A DNA stretch of 22,277 nt from Bacteroidaceae bacterium (GTDB lineage: Bacteria; Bacteroidota; Bacteroidia; Bacteroidales; Bacteroidaceae). Below the pieces are notes generated by a model. That model did no database searches. It saw nothing but the letters and a program-made list of their open reading frames with translations, and was not told the DNA's origin. Location of the stretch: the NCBI GenBank assembly GCA_900772575.1, contig CAAHEN010000174.1:1-22277 (forward strand), given 5' to 3'. Below, piece by piece: positions 1-6,635 of the stretch. A program made the position numbers and the translations under genes. Each line of letters begins with the position of its first letter. The first letter of the stretch is position 1.

Positions 1-105
1 AATCTGAATTAGCTCGGAGCAAATTTTACCGGGTCCTAGGGAAGTTGCCCGAAAAAACCACTCCAATTTTGCCATATGATGGTGATGCCGGTCGCCGCAG
101 GGCAC

Positions 106-136
106 AAAAAACGGCTATCTGCGTGGGATAGCCGTT
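106..136 (-). terminator. Intrinsic terminator-like hairpin in repeat copy A
   Basis: Reading the minus strand, AACGGCTATC pairs perfectly with GATAGCCGTT (10 bp, 7-nt loop) and a run of T follows (A106-111 on plus). The same hairpin occurs in copies B and C. It begins only a few nucleotides past the predicted start site of the promoter-like element. Confidence 0.65.
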
Positions 137-146
137 TCCTATGGTA

Positions 147-177
147 CAAAGATACCGCTTCCGGGCGCCGAAAGCAA
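147..177 (-). promoter_or_regulatory. Promoter-like element in repeat copy A
   Basis: On the minus strand TTG (175-177) is followed after exactly 20 nt by TATCTTTG (147-154). This matches the Bacteroidota housekeeping promoter form (TTTG, 19-21 nt, TAnnTTTG). Copies B and C have the same spacing. A transcript would start near 140 and meet the hairpin at 110-136 almost at once. Confidence 0.55.
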
Positions 178-415
178 GCAGTGTTAAGCTCGATTTTTTG
201 ACCGACAGGGGATCCACGCTGACTCTGGGGATGAACTTCCCGTGTGCCTGTAAGCCGTCGAATAATCCCAGGAGCGGTTGGCGTTTAGTTATGATGGTGT
301 GCAATATGTGCGGTGTGCGATTGATGATACATCGCCCCGTCCAAGGGCTTCGCAGCGTCCCGCATAGACACAAAAGTTTTCACCGCTTCATTGCCAGTGT
401 AGTTTCACGACCTGT

Positions 416-1111
416 TCAGATAGCAAAGGTGTAGGTTTGCATCGTCTGTAAGTCAATACTCCATAGGCGACCAGCCAGTGTTGATCCATAACCACAGATG
501 AGCTTGACGACCTCGTGGGCTAGGATGCTTCCGATGACAGCCGGCGTCATGCCGACGAGGCTACGGTCGGTAGGGGCGGGCGGTGGTGTTGGGTATAGGT
601 CGCGATAGTGGCGCGGGTTGTCCCCTGTATTGAAGATGGAGGCTTGTCCCTCGTAGCCTTTGACCGCGCCGTAGACGTAGGGTTTACCCAGTCTGGCAGC
701 CACGTCATCGAGCAGGTAGCGTGTCGTGTAGTTGTCACAGCCGTCAACGATGATGTCATAAGCGCCAGCGATACGGTCGGCATTGTCTTCAGTCAGGCGA
801 CAGGCATATGGCGTAATGTCGACGTCGCTGTTCAAGGCGTGCAGGCGATGGGCTGCGCATTCGGCTTTCGGCTGGCCGATTTCAGCTTCCGTATAAAGCA
901 CCTGCCTGTGCAGGTTGGACATGGAGACGACGTCGTCGTCAACGATGCCCAAGTGGCCAATTCCTGCTCCAGTCAGGTAAAGACTGATGGGGGCACCCAG
1001 TCCGCCGACGCCGACGAGAAGAACCCGGGCTTTATGCAGACGGGCTTGGCCTTCTGGGCCGATTTCAGGCAAACCAGTCTGGCGAGTATAGCGTTCAGAA
1101 AAGATATTCAT
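416..1111 (-). CDS. thiF: ThiF/MoeB-family adenylyltransferase (thiamin sulfur-carrier activation)
   Basis: 231 aa. ThiF adenylates the C-terminal glycine of the sulfur carrier ThiS so that sulfur can be loaded for thiazole synthesis; it acts in the cytoplasm. Visible family marks are the N-terminal RYTRQ (about residues 8-12), the nucleotide loop GVGGLGAP (about 34-41), the catalytic region SNLHRQ (about 65-70) and the DGCDNYTTR segment. Being last in a thiS-thiG-thiH-thiF cluster makes ThiF likelier than MoeB. The protein has only four cysteines, none in a CxxC pair, so the zinc site and the active-site cysteine typical of E. coli-type ThiF/MoeB are not recognisable (TDRSLVGMTPAVIGSI stands where a Cys-containing loop is usual). 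The start at 1111 gives the normal N-terminus. A spacer of about 50 nt with a strong hairpin separates it from thiH. Confidence 0.9.
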   Translation of the reverse strand: MNIFSERYTRQTGLPEIGPEGQARLHKARVLLVGVGGLGAPISLYLTGAGIGHLGIVDDDVVSMSNLHRQVLYTEAEIGQPKAECAAHRLHALNSDVDITPYACRLTEDNADRIAGAYDIIVDGCDNYTTRYLLDDVAARLGKPYVYGAVKGYEGQASIFNTGDNPRHYRDLYPTPPPAPTDRSLVGMTPAVIGSILAHEVVKLICGYGSTLAGRLWSIDLQTMQTYTFAI

Positions 1112-1128
1112 GGTTCATAAGTATGAAT

Positions 1129-1156
1129 TTCCTCCGGCTGTTTCGAGCCGGAGGAA
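1129..1156 (-). other. Hairpin between thiH and thiF
   Basis: A perfect inverted repeat, TTCCTCCGGCT / AGCCGGAGGAA (11 bp, 6-nt loop), fills most of the thiH-thiF gap. No T-run follows on the minus strand, so it is not a standard terminator. On the minus strand its 3' arm contains GGAGGAA, so the stem may hide a ribosome-binding-like sequence about 20 nt before thiF, or it may act in mRNA processing. Confidence 0.6.
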
Positions 1157-1161
1157 TATGG

Positions 1162-2322
1162 TTATAACTGATGGTTGGCTGGTGCGGGGGACTTCATTTC
1201 GATGCCGTCGAACCCGGCATCCCAGTCTTTCCATACCGGCTCGCGCCCGATGGTGCGCAGGGCAGCCTCCACCTCGACGGCTGTGCGGTCATCGTTGATG
1301 TGAAACTGCTCCAAGGCCTGCGGATAGGTGTAATAGCCTCCCGGCTCGGTCTTACTCTCGGCCGACATGGTGGTGACACCAAGTGTGGCCATGTGATCGC
1401 GGATCGCTGCCGGCTCACGTGTGGAATAAGAGATGTCGACATCATGGTCGAAGATGCGCATAGCGAAGGTGACCTGCGCCAGTTCGCGGTCGCTCATGAC
1501 ACAGTTGGGCTGAAACCCACCGTTCTCGGAGGGACGCATACGGGGAAAGTTGACGCTGTACTTCGTACGCCAGTAGTGGTGTTGCAGGTAGCGCAGGTGG
1601 AAGGCCATCATTGTGATGTCTGTCCGCCATTCCTTCTCCAGTCCGATGAGTACCCCCATGCCGATGCTGTGCACACCGGCGAGTCCCATGCGATCGAAAG
1701 CGTTGACACGCCATTCGAATTTCGATTTCATGCCGCGGGGGTGGTAGATGTTGTAGTTGGCCCGGTTGTAGGTTTCTTGGAAACAGATGACGCCATTCAT
1801 GCCGTGGTGTCGCAGTTCAGCATAGTCCTCAGTGGCCAGAGGCATGACCTCTATTTTAAGGTTAGAGAAATAGGGCTTGGCCAGATCGAGGGCCCGTGCA
1901 ATGTAGGGAACGCCTGCTTTAGCCGGGTTTTCGCCAGTGACCAGTAACAGGTTTTCAAAAGGCGCCAGACGCTTGATGGCCTTGTACTCATTGACTATTT
2001 CCTCCTCTGTGAGTATAGTGCGTTTCATCTTGTTGGCCACGTGGAAGCCACAGTAGACACATGAGTTGGTACAAGAGTTGGTTATGTAGAGGGGAATGAA
2101 CATGGAGATGGTTCGGCCGAACCGTTCCTCGGTGTAGCGGCGACTCAGACGGGCCATGGTCTCCAAGTAGGGTGTTGCCGCCGGTGATATCATGGCCATG
2201 AAGTCGTCCAGATCACAGCGGCGGCCGGGCGTCAGGGCACGGCGCACATCGGCCACCGTCTTGTTCGCGATGCGTGCGGTGACCTCGTCCCAGTCAAGTT
2301 GCTTTAATTCATCAGAGAACAT
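1162..2322 (-). CDS. thiH: ThiH, radical SAM tyrosine lyase for thiazole synthesis
   Basis: 386 aa from the ATG at 2322; an upstream in-frame TTG (2331) would add three residues and is less likely. ThiH cleaves tyrosine to make dehydroglycine, the C-N donor for the thiazole ring, in an oxygen-sensitive radical SAM reaction. The cluster-binding CxxxCxxC is visible as CTNSCVYC (about residues 84-91), followed by the long conserved body (LLVTGENPAKAGVPYI, IEVMPLATEDYAELR, FQETYNRANYNIYHP, GVLIGLEKEWRTD, SVNFPRMRP). Length is normal for ThiH. Use of ThiH rather than the oxygen-dependent ThiO fits an anaerobe. It starts 24 nt after thiG and shares its transcript. Confidence 0.96.
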   Translation of the reverse strand: MFSDELKQLDWDEVTARIANKTVADVRRALTPGRRCDLDDFMAMISPAATPYLETMARLSRRYTEERFGRTISMFIPLYITNSCTNSCVYCGFHVANKMKRTILTEEEIVNEYKAIKRLAPFENLLLVTGENPAKAGVPYIARALDLAKPYFSNLKIEVMPLATEDYAELRHHGMNGVICFQETYNRANYNIYHPRGMKSKFEWRVNAFDRMGLAGVHSIGMGVLIGLEKEWRTDITMMAFHLRYLQHHYWRTKYSVNFPRMRPSENGGFQPNCVMSDRELAQVTFAMRIFDHDVDISYSTREPAAIRDHMATLGVTTMSAESKTEPGGYYTYPQALEQFHINDDRTAVEVEAALRTIGREPVWKDWDAGFDGIEMKSPAPANHQL

Positions 2323-2346
2323 ATGATACAAAGATCTTTACAACAG

Positions 2347-3120
2347 TTAGTCGAGAAAAGCCGTCAGCGGCGAACTGGCTTCTGCCTGCAGCGTGGTACC
2401 CTGTGCCGGCAGACCGGCTTCGTAGGCGGTACGTCCGGCCTCGACGGCCTGCTTGAATGCGGCTGCCATGGCCACTGGGTCTCCGGCCACGGCAATCGCG
2501 GTGTTGACAAGGCAAGCCGAGGCACCCATTTCCATGGCTTCGGCGGCATGGCTCGGTGCGCCGATGCCGGCATCGACGACAACAGGTACGCCGGCCTGTT
2601 CGATGATGATCTGTAGGAAGTCGTGGGTGCGCAGGCCGAGGTTGGTACCGATCGGTGCGCCGAGAGGCATCACGGCCGCAGCGCCGACCTCTTCAAGGCG
2701 CTTGCAGAGCGTTGGGTCTGCCTGACAATAAGGCAGGACGACGAAGCCGAGTTTCACCAGCTGTTCCGTGGCGCGGAGTGTCTCGACAGAGTCTGGTAAG
2801 AGGTAGCGCGGGTCGGGGTGAATCTCCAGCTTGAGCCATGGTGTGCCGAAGGCCTCGCGGGCCATTTGTGCGGCGAAAACAGCCTCGTCGGCGTCGCGCA
2901 CGCCACTTGTGTTCGGCAACAGCTGTATGTCGGGACGGCGGACGTGTGCCAGCAGATCGTCGTCAGCGTTATCGAGTTCCACGCGCTTCATGGCCACGGT
3001 GACCATCTCGGTTCCTGAGGCGGTGATGGCTTCGGCCATGACGCTGTTGGCGTTGAACTTTCCAGTTCCGAGAAACAGGCGGGACGAGAATTCACGTCCC
3101 GCAATAGTCAGTTTAGACAT
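2347..3120 (-). CDS. thiG: ThiG, thiazole synthase
   Basis: 257 aa from the ATG at 3120 (MSKLTIAGREFSSRLFLGTG). A longer reading frame to 3189 lacks family resemblance in its extra N-terminus. ThiG condenses deoxyxylulose phosphate, dehydroglycine and ThiS-thiocarboxylate sulfur into the thiazole phosphate. Visible marks are the early KF near residue 22, TVAMKRVEL with the lysine that forms the Schiff base in this family, LLPNTSGVRDADEAV, LKLEIHPDPRYLLPD, AVMPLGAPIGTNLGL and VVVDAGIGAPSHAAEAME with the glycine-rich phosphate-binding loops. It lies 58 nt downstream of thiS and 24 nt upstream of thiH. Confidence 0.96.
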   Translation of the reverse strand: MSKLTIAGREFSSRLFLGTGKFNANSVMAEAITASGTEMVTVAMKRVELDNADDDLLAHVRRPDIQLLPNTSGVRDADEAVFAAQMAREAFGTPWLKLEIHPDPRYLLPDSVETLRATEQLVKLGFVVLPYCQADPTLCKRLEEVGAAAVMPLGAPIGTNLGLRTHDFLQIIIEQAGVPVVVDAGIGAPSHAAEAMEMGASACLVNTAIAVAGDPVAMAAAFKQAVEAGRTAYEAGLPAQGTTLQAEASSPLTAFLD

Positions 3121-3178
3121 TGCTTGCTTATGAGAGTGAAGATTGGATTGGTGGGTTGTGGAAAGGTTGTGAGGTGTG

Positions 3179-3376
3179 TCACCCTCCACAGGCCGCTTTG
3201 ATGATGACGATGCTGAGTCCCTCAGTCAACTGATAGTCGGTCCAAGCTGTGCGGGGAACCATGCGGTTGTCGATGCCGACGGCAATGCCTTCGGCTGGCA
3301 ACTGAAGTTCTGCAATGAGCTGGGAGAGGGTCGTGGCGGCGGTGTCGACCGCCTTGTTGTTCACATTTACTTTCAT
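3179..3376 (-). CDS. thiS: ThiS, sulfur carrier protein
   Basis: 65 aa ubiquitin-like protein ending in the diagnostic Gly-Gly (KAACGG, then stop). The C-terminal glycine is adenylated by ThiF and converted to a thiocarboxylate that donates sulfur to ThiG. The overall MKVNVNN...LSQLIAELQL...GIAVGIDNRMVPR pattern and the length fit ThiS. It is the first gene after the TPP riboswitch, with about 120 nt of leader between the aptamer and the ATG at 3376. Bacteroides-type clusters often also include thiE and thiC; neither is present here between thiS and thiF. Confidence 0.95.
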   Translation of the reverse strand: MKVNVNNKAVDTAATTLSQLIAELQLPAEGIAVGIDNRMVPRTAWTDYQLTEGLSIVIIKAACGG

Positions 3377-3450
3377 GCTACGTCTGTTTGAAAATTGTTC
3401 GTCTTAATCTGTAAGACACAGAAAACGGAAAGACCGGGTGTTGGGCAGAT

Positions 3451-3470
3451 GGGTGCCACAGGCGTAGGCC
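3451..3470 (-). promoter_or_regulatory. Putative riboswitch expression platform (anti-aptamer segment)
   Basis: The minus strand here reads GGCCTACGCCTGTGGCACCC. GTGGCACCC is perfectly complementary (9 nt) to GGGTGCCAC at the 5' end of the aptamer (3568-3576), and CCTACG is complementary to CGTAGG at its 3' end. The segment could therefore compete with aptamer closure. A small stem (GTCTTA/TAAGAC, 3401-3417) follows close to the thiS start. Confidence 0.5.
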
Positions 3471-3498
3471 AAGAGGTGAAAGTCTGGAAGAGACAGTA

Positions 3499-3581
3499 TC
3501 CCTACGGCAGCATTGTCTGCGTCAGGTCAGAGGGTATGATCTCAGCCCTTGCTAGCCCTGTCACGGCGTGGCACCCCTTTG
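3499..3581 (-). ncRNA. TPP riboswitch (THI element)
   Basis: On the minus strand the conserved pieces come in order: AGGGGTGCCACGCC, then GGGCTGAGATCATACCC, then GACCTGACGCAGACAATG and CTGCCGTAGGGA. These match the thiamin pyrophosphate aptamer (GGGGUGC ... GCUGAGA ... ACCC ... ACCUGA ... AAUGC ... CGUAGGGA). It sits between the promoter at 3596-3626 and thiS, so TPP should repress the thiS-G-H-F transcript. No strong intrinsic terminator lies between it and thiS, which points to control of translation initiation. Confidence 0.93.
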
Positions 3582-3595
3582 TCTTTGCTTCGCTG

Positions 3596-3626
3596 CAAAG
3601 TTACGGCAAAGGGCCGTAACTGCAAA
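3596..3626 (-). promoter_or_regulatory. Promoter of the thiSGHF transcript
   Basis: The minus strand carries TTTG (3623-3626), 19 nt, then TAACTTTG (3596-3603), an exact Bacteroidota promoter match. The predicted start near 3590 lies just upstream of the TPP aptamer. An inverted repeat (TTACGG...CCGTAA, 3601-3619) lies in the spacer. Confidence 0.85.
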
Positions 3627-3701
3627 GCGAATTGCTCGTTTTTATTAGGAGCGTACGGAACGGGGTACTATGCTAGGCGCCTCCGTCCTTGGGGGATAGA
3701 C

Positions 3702-3743
3702 AGAGCGCCGGCGGGCACACATTGTGCTTGCCGGCGCTCTTCA
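3702..3743 (-). terminator. Hairpin downstream of htrA
   Basis: GAGCGCCGGC pairs with GCCGGCGCTC around a loop containing a further GCACA/TGTGC-like pairing, giving one long stem (3702-3743). A second stem, TGCACCC/GGGTGCA, lies at about 3757-3780, next to the htrA stop codon. Neither has a good T-run on either strand, so these are probably 3'-end-stabilising or Rho-assisted structures rather than a classic intrinsic terminator. Confidence 0.5.
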
Positions 3744-3790
3744 TGGGTTTTCAGGGATGCACCCGTCTGCGTGGGTGCATTGCCGTTGGC

Positions 3791-5236
3791 TTACTTCTTG
3801 TTGCCCGAAGCCTTCGGGTCAGAGAGCTCAATCGTGAAACTGCGGTTGATGCCGCTTTGCGATTTGGCCCGGATCCACAGCACGCGGTCTGTTGACATGT
3901 TGGCTGCGCGCACCGCCTCGTCAAAGTCGGCCGTGGTGCGCATCTCCTTGTCGTTGATCTGCATGATAATGGTTCCCTTGGTGATACCAGCCTCCTGCAT
4001 CTTGCCTTTGCGTACAGCCGATACAATCAGGCCGTAGCGAAGGTTCAGCTCTTTCTTTTCCTGATCCGTCAGCGGCCTCAGGGCTGCGCCGAGGTTCTCG
4101 CTGTCGACGGTCTCGATGGCCGAAGTGGTGCCTTGGATGTTTCGGAGAGTGATGGTGGCATGTTTGACGCTCTTGTCACGGACGTAGGTGAGTTCCACCT
4201 TGTCGCCAGGCTTATGTTTGGTCAGCTGTTCTTGCAGTTCGCTCATCTTGCTGACTTGGTGCCCGTCGATGGCTGTAATGACGTCACCCTCCTTGAGCAC
4301 GTCGGCCACGGAGCCGTCAGACGATACCTCGTTGACATAGACGCCAGTGACAGTTCCGAGGTCGATGTCCTTGCCTGTCTTCTCTTTCTGCGCGTCAATG
4401 TAGTTGGTCACATCGCCACCTGCGATGCCCAGCACGGCGCGCTGCACGGTGCCGTACTTCTTCAAGTCTGCCACTACCTTGTTCATGATAGAGGTGGGGA
4501 TGGCAAAGCCATAGCCTGCGTATGAGCCAGTCTGGGAATAGAGCATCGCGTTGATGCCGACCAGTTCGCCGCGCTCATTGACAAGGGCGCCGCCAGAATT
4601 GCCGGGGTTGATGGCCGCATCGGTCTGTATGAAACTCTCAATGCCCTCAGTGGCACCAAGACCACGCGCCTTGGCACTGACAATACCCGCCGTCACGGTT
4701 GATGTCAGGCTGAATGGATTGCCGATAGCGAGCACCCATTCACCGAGTTTCAGGTCGTCGGAACTTCCAACGGTGATGGGTTGTAGGCCTGTTGCTTCGA
4801 TCTTGATGAGGGCCAGATCCGTACGCTTGTCAGTACCGATGATGCGGCCTTTGTATTCATGGTTGTCGTTGAGCTTGACGAGGAGTTCGTCAGCGTCTTC
4901 GACCACGTGATTGTTGGTAACAATATAGCCATCGGCTGAGAGAATGACCCCAGACCCTGCGCCTTGGCGCTTTGGCGTCTGAATCTGCTGCTCGCGTTGC
5001 CCGCCTCCACCACGGCCGAAGAAGTCTCCGAAGAAATCCTCAAAGGGGTCGCGGTAGCGCACAGTCTGTTGCCGGCTGTTTGTCGTCACCTTTATATACA
5101 CCACGGAGTTGACGGCCTTTTCGGCTGCATAGGTTAGGTCGACGGGTTGTGTCGTGCGTTGTGCGGTGGCCGGCGTCATGGAGCCGATGGTCAACGAACA
5201 AGCCAGAAGGGCCAATGCCAAATTACTTTTCATCAT
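3791..5236 (-). CDS. htrA: HtrA/DegP-family periplasmic serine protease
   Basis: 481 aa. Degrades or refolds damaged envelope proteins. An N-terminal signal peptide (about residues 1-26, cleavage after TPATAQ or nearby) sends it to the periplasm. A trypsin-like domain follows with the full triad: His110 in TNNHVV, Asp140 in RTDLAL and Ser214 in PGNSGGA. A Gly/Phe-rich loop (about residues 63-80, FEDFFGDFFGRGGGG) resembles the LA loop region of DegP relatives. Two PDZ-like domains follow (about 275-375, containing SDGSVADVLKEGDVITAIDG, and about 385-475, containing VRKGKMQEAGITKGTIIMQI). Length is normal. It is a single-gene unit, divergent from serC. Two adjacent ATGs (5236 and 5233) are equally possible starts. 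Confidence 0.95.
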   Translation of the reverse strand: MMKSNLALALLACSLTIGSMTPATAQRTTQPVDLTYAAEKAVNSVVYIKVTTNSRQQTVRYRDPFEDFFGDFFGRGGGGQREQQIQTPKRQGAGSGVILSADGYIVTNNHVVEDADELLVKLNDNHEYKGRIIGTDKRTDLALIKIEATGLQPITVGSSDDLKLGEWVLAIGNPFSLTSTVTAGIVSAKARGLGATEGIESFIQTDAAINPGNSGGALVNERGELVGINAMLYSQTGSYAGYGFAIPTSIMNKVVADLKKYGTVQRAVLGIAGGDVTNYIDAQKEKTGKDIDLGTVTGVYVNEVSSDGSVADVLKEGDVITAIDGHQVSKMSELQEQLTKHKPGDKVELTYVRDKSVKHATITLRNIQGTTSAIETVDSENLGAALRPLTDQEKKELNLRYGLIVSAVRKGKMQEAGITKGTIIMQINDKEMRTTADFDEAVRAANMSTDRVLWIRAKSQSGINRSFTIELSDPKASGNKK

Positions 5237-5303
5237 AGTCTATGAGTTTTTGAGGTTGTCGTGAGAGCGGAGGAGTTGCAGTCCACCCTCTCAATAGCGA
5301 GCG

Positions 5304-5311
5304 CAAAATTA
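5304..5311 (-). promoter_or_regulatory. -7 box for htrA
   Basis: The minus strand reads TAATTTTG, fitting TAnnTTTG, about 70 nt upstream of the htrA ATG. No convincing TTTG lies 19-21 nt further upstream, so it may need an activator or a stress sigma factor. Confidence 0.5.
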
Positions 5312-5471
5312 GAGTTTCCGTCTTAACCCTTACTCCGGTACGGCACTAAAAAAGCATGATGGGTACTATCTTTTAACAGACCGATTTCTGAGCTTAACGG
5401 CGCTTAGTCATTGCCCCTTTGATTTTAAGAATCGAATTTCCGGGCGGCGGCAAAAAAAACGAGGCTTGGCC

Positions 5472-5502
5472 TTGGTGTGCCCGAAATAAATCGATACTTT
5501 CG
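5472..5502 (+). promoter_or_regulatory. Promoter of the serC-serA transcript
   Basis: TTG (5472-5474) is followed after 20 nt by TACTTTCG (5495-5502), one mismatch from TAnnTTTG. The predicted start is about 35 nt upstream of the serC ATG at 5545. Confidence 0.6.
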
Positions 5503-5544
5503 CAGGGCAATAGTTGCACTAAACAAACCCACTTTTTCGAAGCA

Positions 5545-6615
5545 ATGAAGAAATATAATTTTGGGGCGGGACCGTCAATTCTCCCGCAAGAGGTAATGAA
5601 AGCCACGGCTGAGGCTTGTATAGAATTTCAGGGTATGGGACTTTCTCTTATGGAAATCAGCCACCGCACGAAAGAGTTCCAGGCCGTGATGGACGAGGCC
5701 CAGGCACTCTTCAAAGAGCTTCTCGACATCCCTGAGGGTTACTCGGTGCTGTTTCTTGGCGGTGGCGCCAGCCTTGAGTTTTGCATGGTTCCCTACAACC
5801 TGCTGGCCAAAAAGGCGGCCTATCTCAATACCGGTGTTTGGGCCAAGAAGGCTATGAAAGAGGCCAAGCTCTTTGGCGAGGTGGTAGAGGTGGCTTCGTC
5901 CGCAGATGCCAACTATACATTCATTCCCAAGGATTTTACGGTACCGGCCGACGCAGACTATTTCCATGTCACGACCAACAACACCATCTATGGCACAGAG
6001 CTTCATGCAGACCTCGATAGTCCAGTGACGATGGTAGCGGATATGTCGTCAGACATTTTCTCACGTCCTATCGACGTCAGCAAGTATGGTCTCATCTATG
6101 GCGGTGCGCAGAAGAATCTTTCTATGGCTGGCGTCACCTTTGTCATCGTCAAGAATGACCTGCTTGGCAAGGTGGATCGCGCCATTCCCACGATGCTCGA
6201 CTACCGCACACATGTCGAAAAGGGCTCGATGTTCAACACGCCTCCTGTCGTGCCTATCTATTGCGCCCTGCAGACGCTCAAATGGATCAAGGCGCAGGGT
6301 GGTGTTGTGGCCATGGAGCGTCGGGCCAAGCAGCGTGCGGAACTGCTCTATGCCGAGATAGACCGCAACCGCTTGTTCCGCGGCACTGTCACAGCTAAGG
6401 AGGATCGTTCGTACATGAACATCTGCTTCGTCATGGCTGACGAGTACAAGGAACTCGAAGCTGAATTCCTCAAGTTTGCCACTGAGCGCGGCATGTCTGG
6501 CATCAAGGGACACCGCTCCGTGGGTGGATTCCGTGCCTCTTGCTACAACGCCATGCCGATAGAGGGTGTGGAGGCACTCGTGGCTTGTATGAAAGACTTC
6601 GAGGCTCAGCACTGA
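5545..6615 (+). CDS. serC: Phosphoserine aminotransferase SerC
   Basis: 356 aa PLP enzyme that converts 3-phosphohydroxypyruvate plus glutamate to phosphoserine; the family also acts in pyridoxal phosphate synthesis. The start at 5545 gives the family N-terminus MKKYNFGAGPSILP; a longer open frame back to 5419 overlaps the promoter and is rejected. Visible motifs are GLSLMEISHRTKEF, LGGGASLEF, NTGVWAKKA, HVTTNNTIYGTE, VADMSSDIFSRPID and IYGGAQKN, in which Lys190 is the PLP-binding lysine. The C-terminus has the GIKGHRSVGGFRASCYNAM signature with substrate-binding residues. Length is typical. serA begins 20 nt after the stop, so the two are co-transcribed. Confidence 0.97.
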   Translation: MKKYNFGAGPSILPQEVMKATAEACIEFQGMGLSLMEISHRTKEFQAVMDEAQALFKELLDIPEGYSVLFLGGGASLEFCMVPYNLLAKKAAYLNTGVWAKKAMKEAKLFGEVVEVASSADANYTFIPKDFTVPADADYFHVTTNNTIYGTELHADLDSPVTMVADMSSDIFSRPIDVSKYGLIYGGAQKNLSMAGVTFVIVKNDLLGKVDRAIPTMLDYRTHVEKGSMFNTPPVVPIYCALQTLKWIKAQGGVVAMERRAKQRAELLYAEIDRNRLFRGTVTAKEDRSYMNICFVMADEYKELEAEFLKFATERGMSGIKGHRSVGGFRASCYNAMPIEGVEALVACMKDFEAQH

Positions 6616-6635
6616 ATAATTAAAAGATTGCAAGC

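Larger units (their letters stand above)
1..330 (-). repeat. Intergenic repeat, copy A (truncated by window edge)
   Basis: This is one of three related long intergenic repeats in the window (also ~12173-12650 and, inverted, ~21395-21870). Copy A begins inside the palindrome block and runs through a conserved hairpin with a T-run (minus strand), a conserved TATCTTTG promoter-like box, and the shared stretch around GAACTTCCCGTGTGCCTGTA (229-250). Similarity to copy B fades after about 300-330, but scattered matches continue to about 390. No convincing protein is encoded. Strand is given as minus because the promoter and terminator inside read that way, the same direction as the neighbouring thi genes. 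The right border is approximate. Confidence 0.8.

Noticed and set aside
1171..1947. 258-codon plus-strand open frame
   Set aside because: Antisense shadow of thiH, which has clear radical SAM motifs.
5419..5544. Extended N-terminus for SerC
   Set aside because: It overlaps the promoter at 5472-5502, and the family start MKKYNFGAGPS is at 5545.
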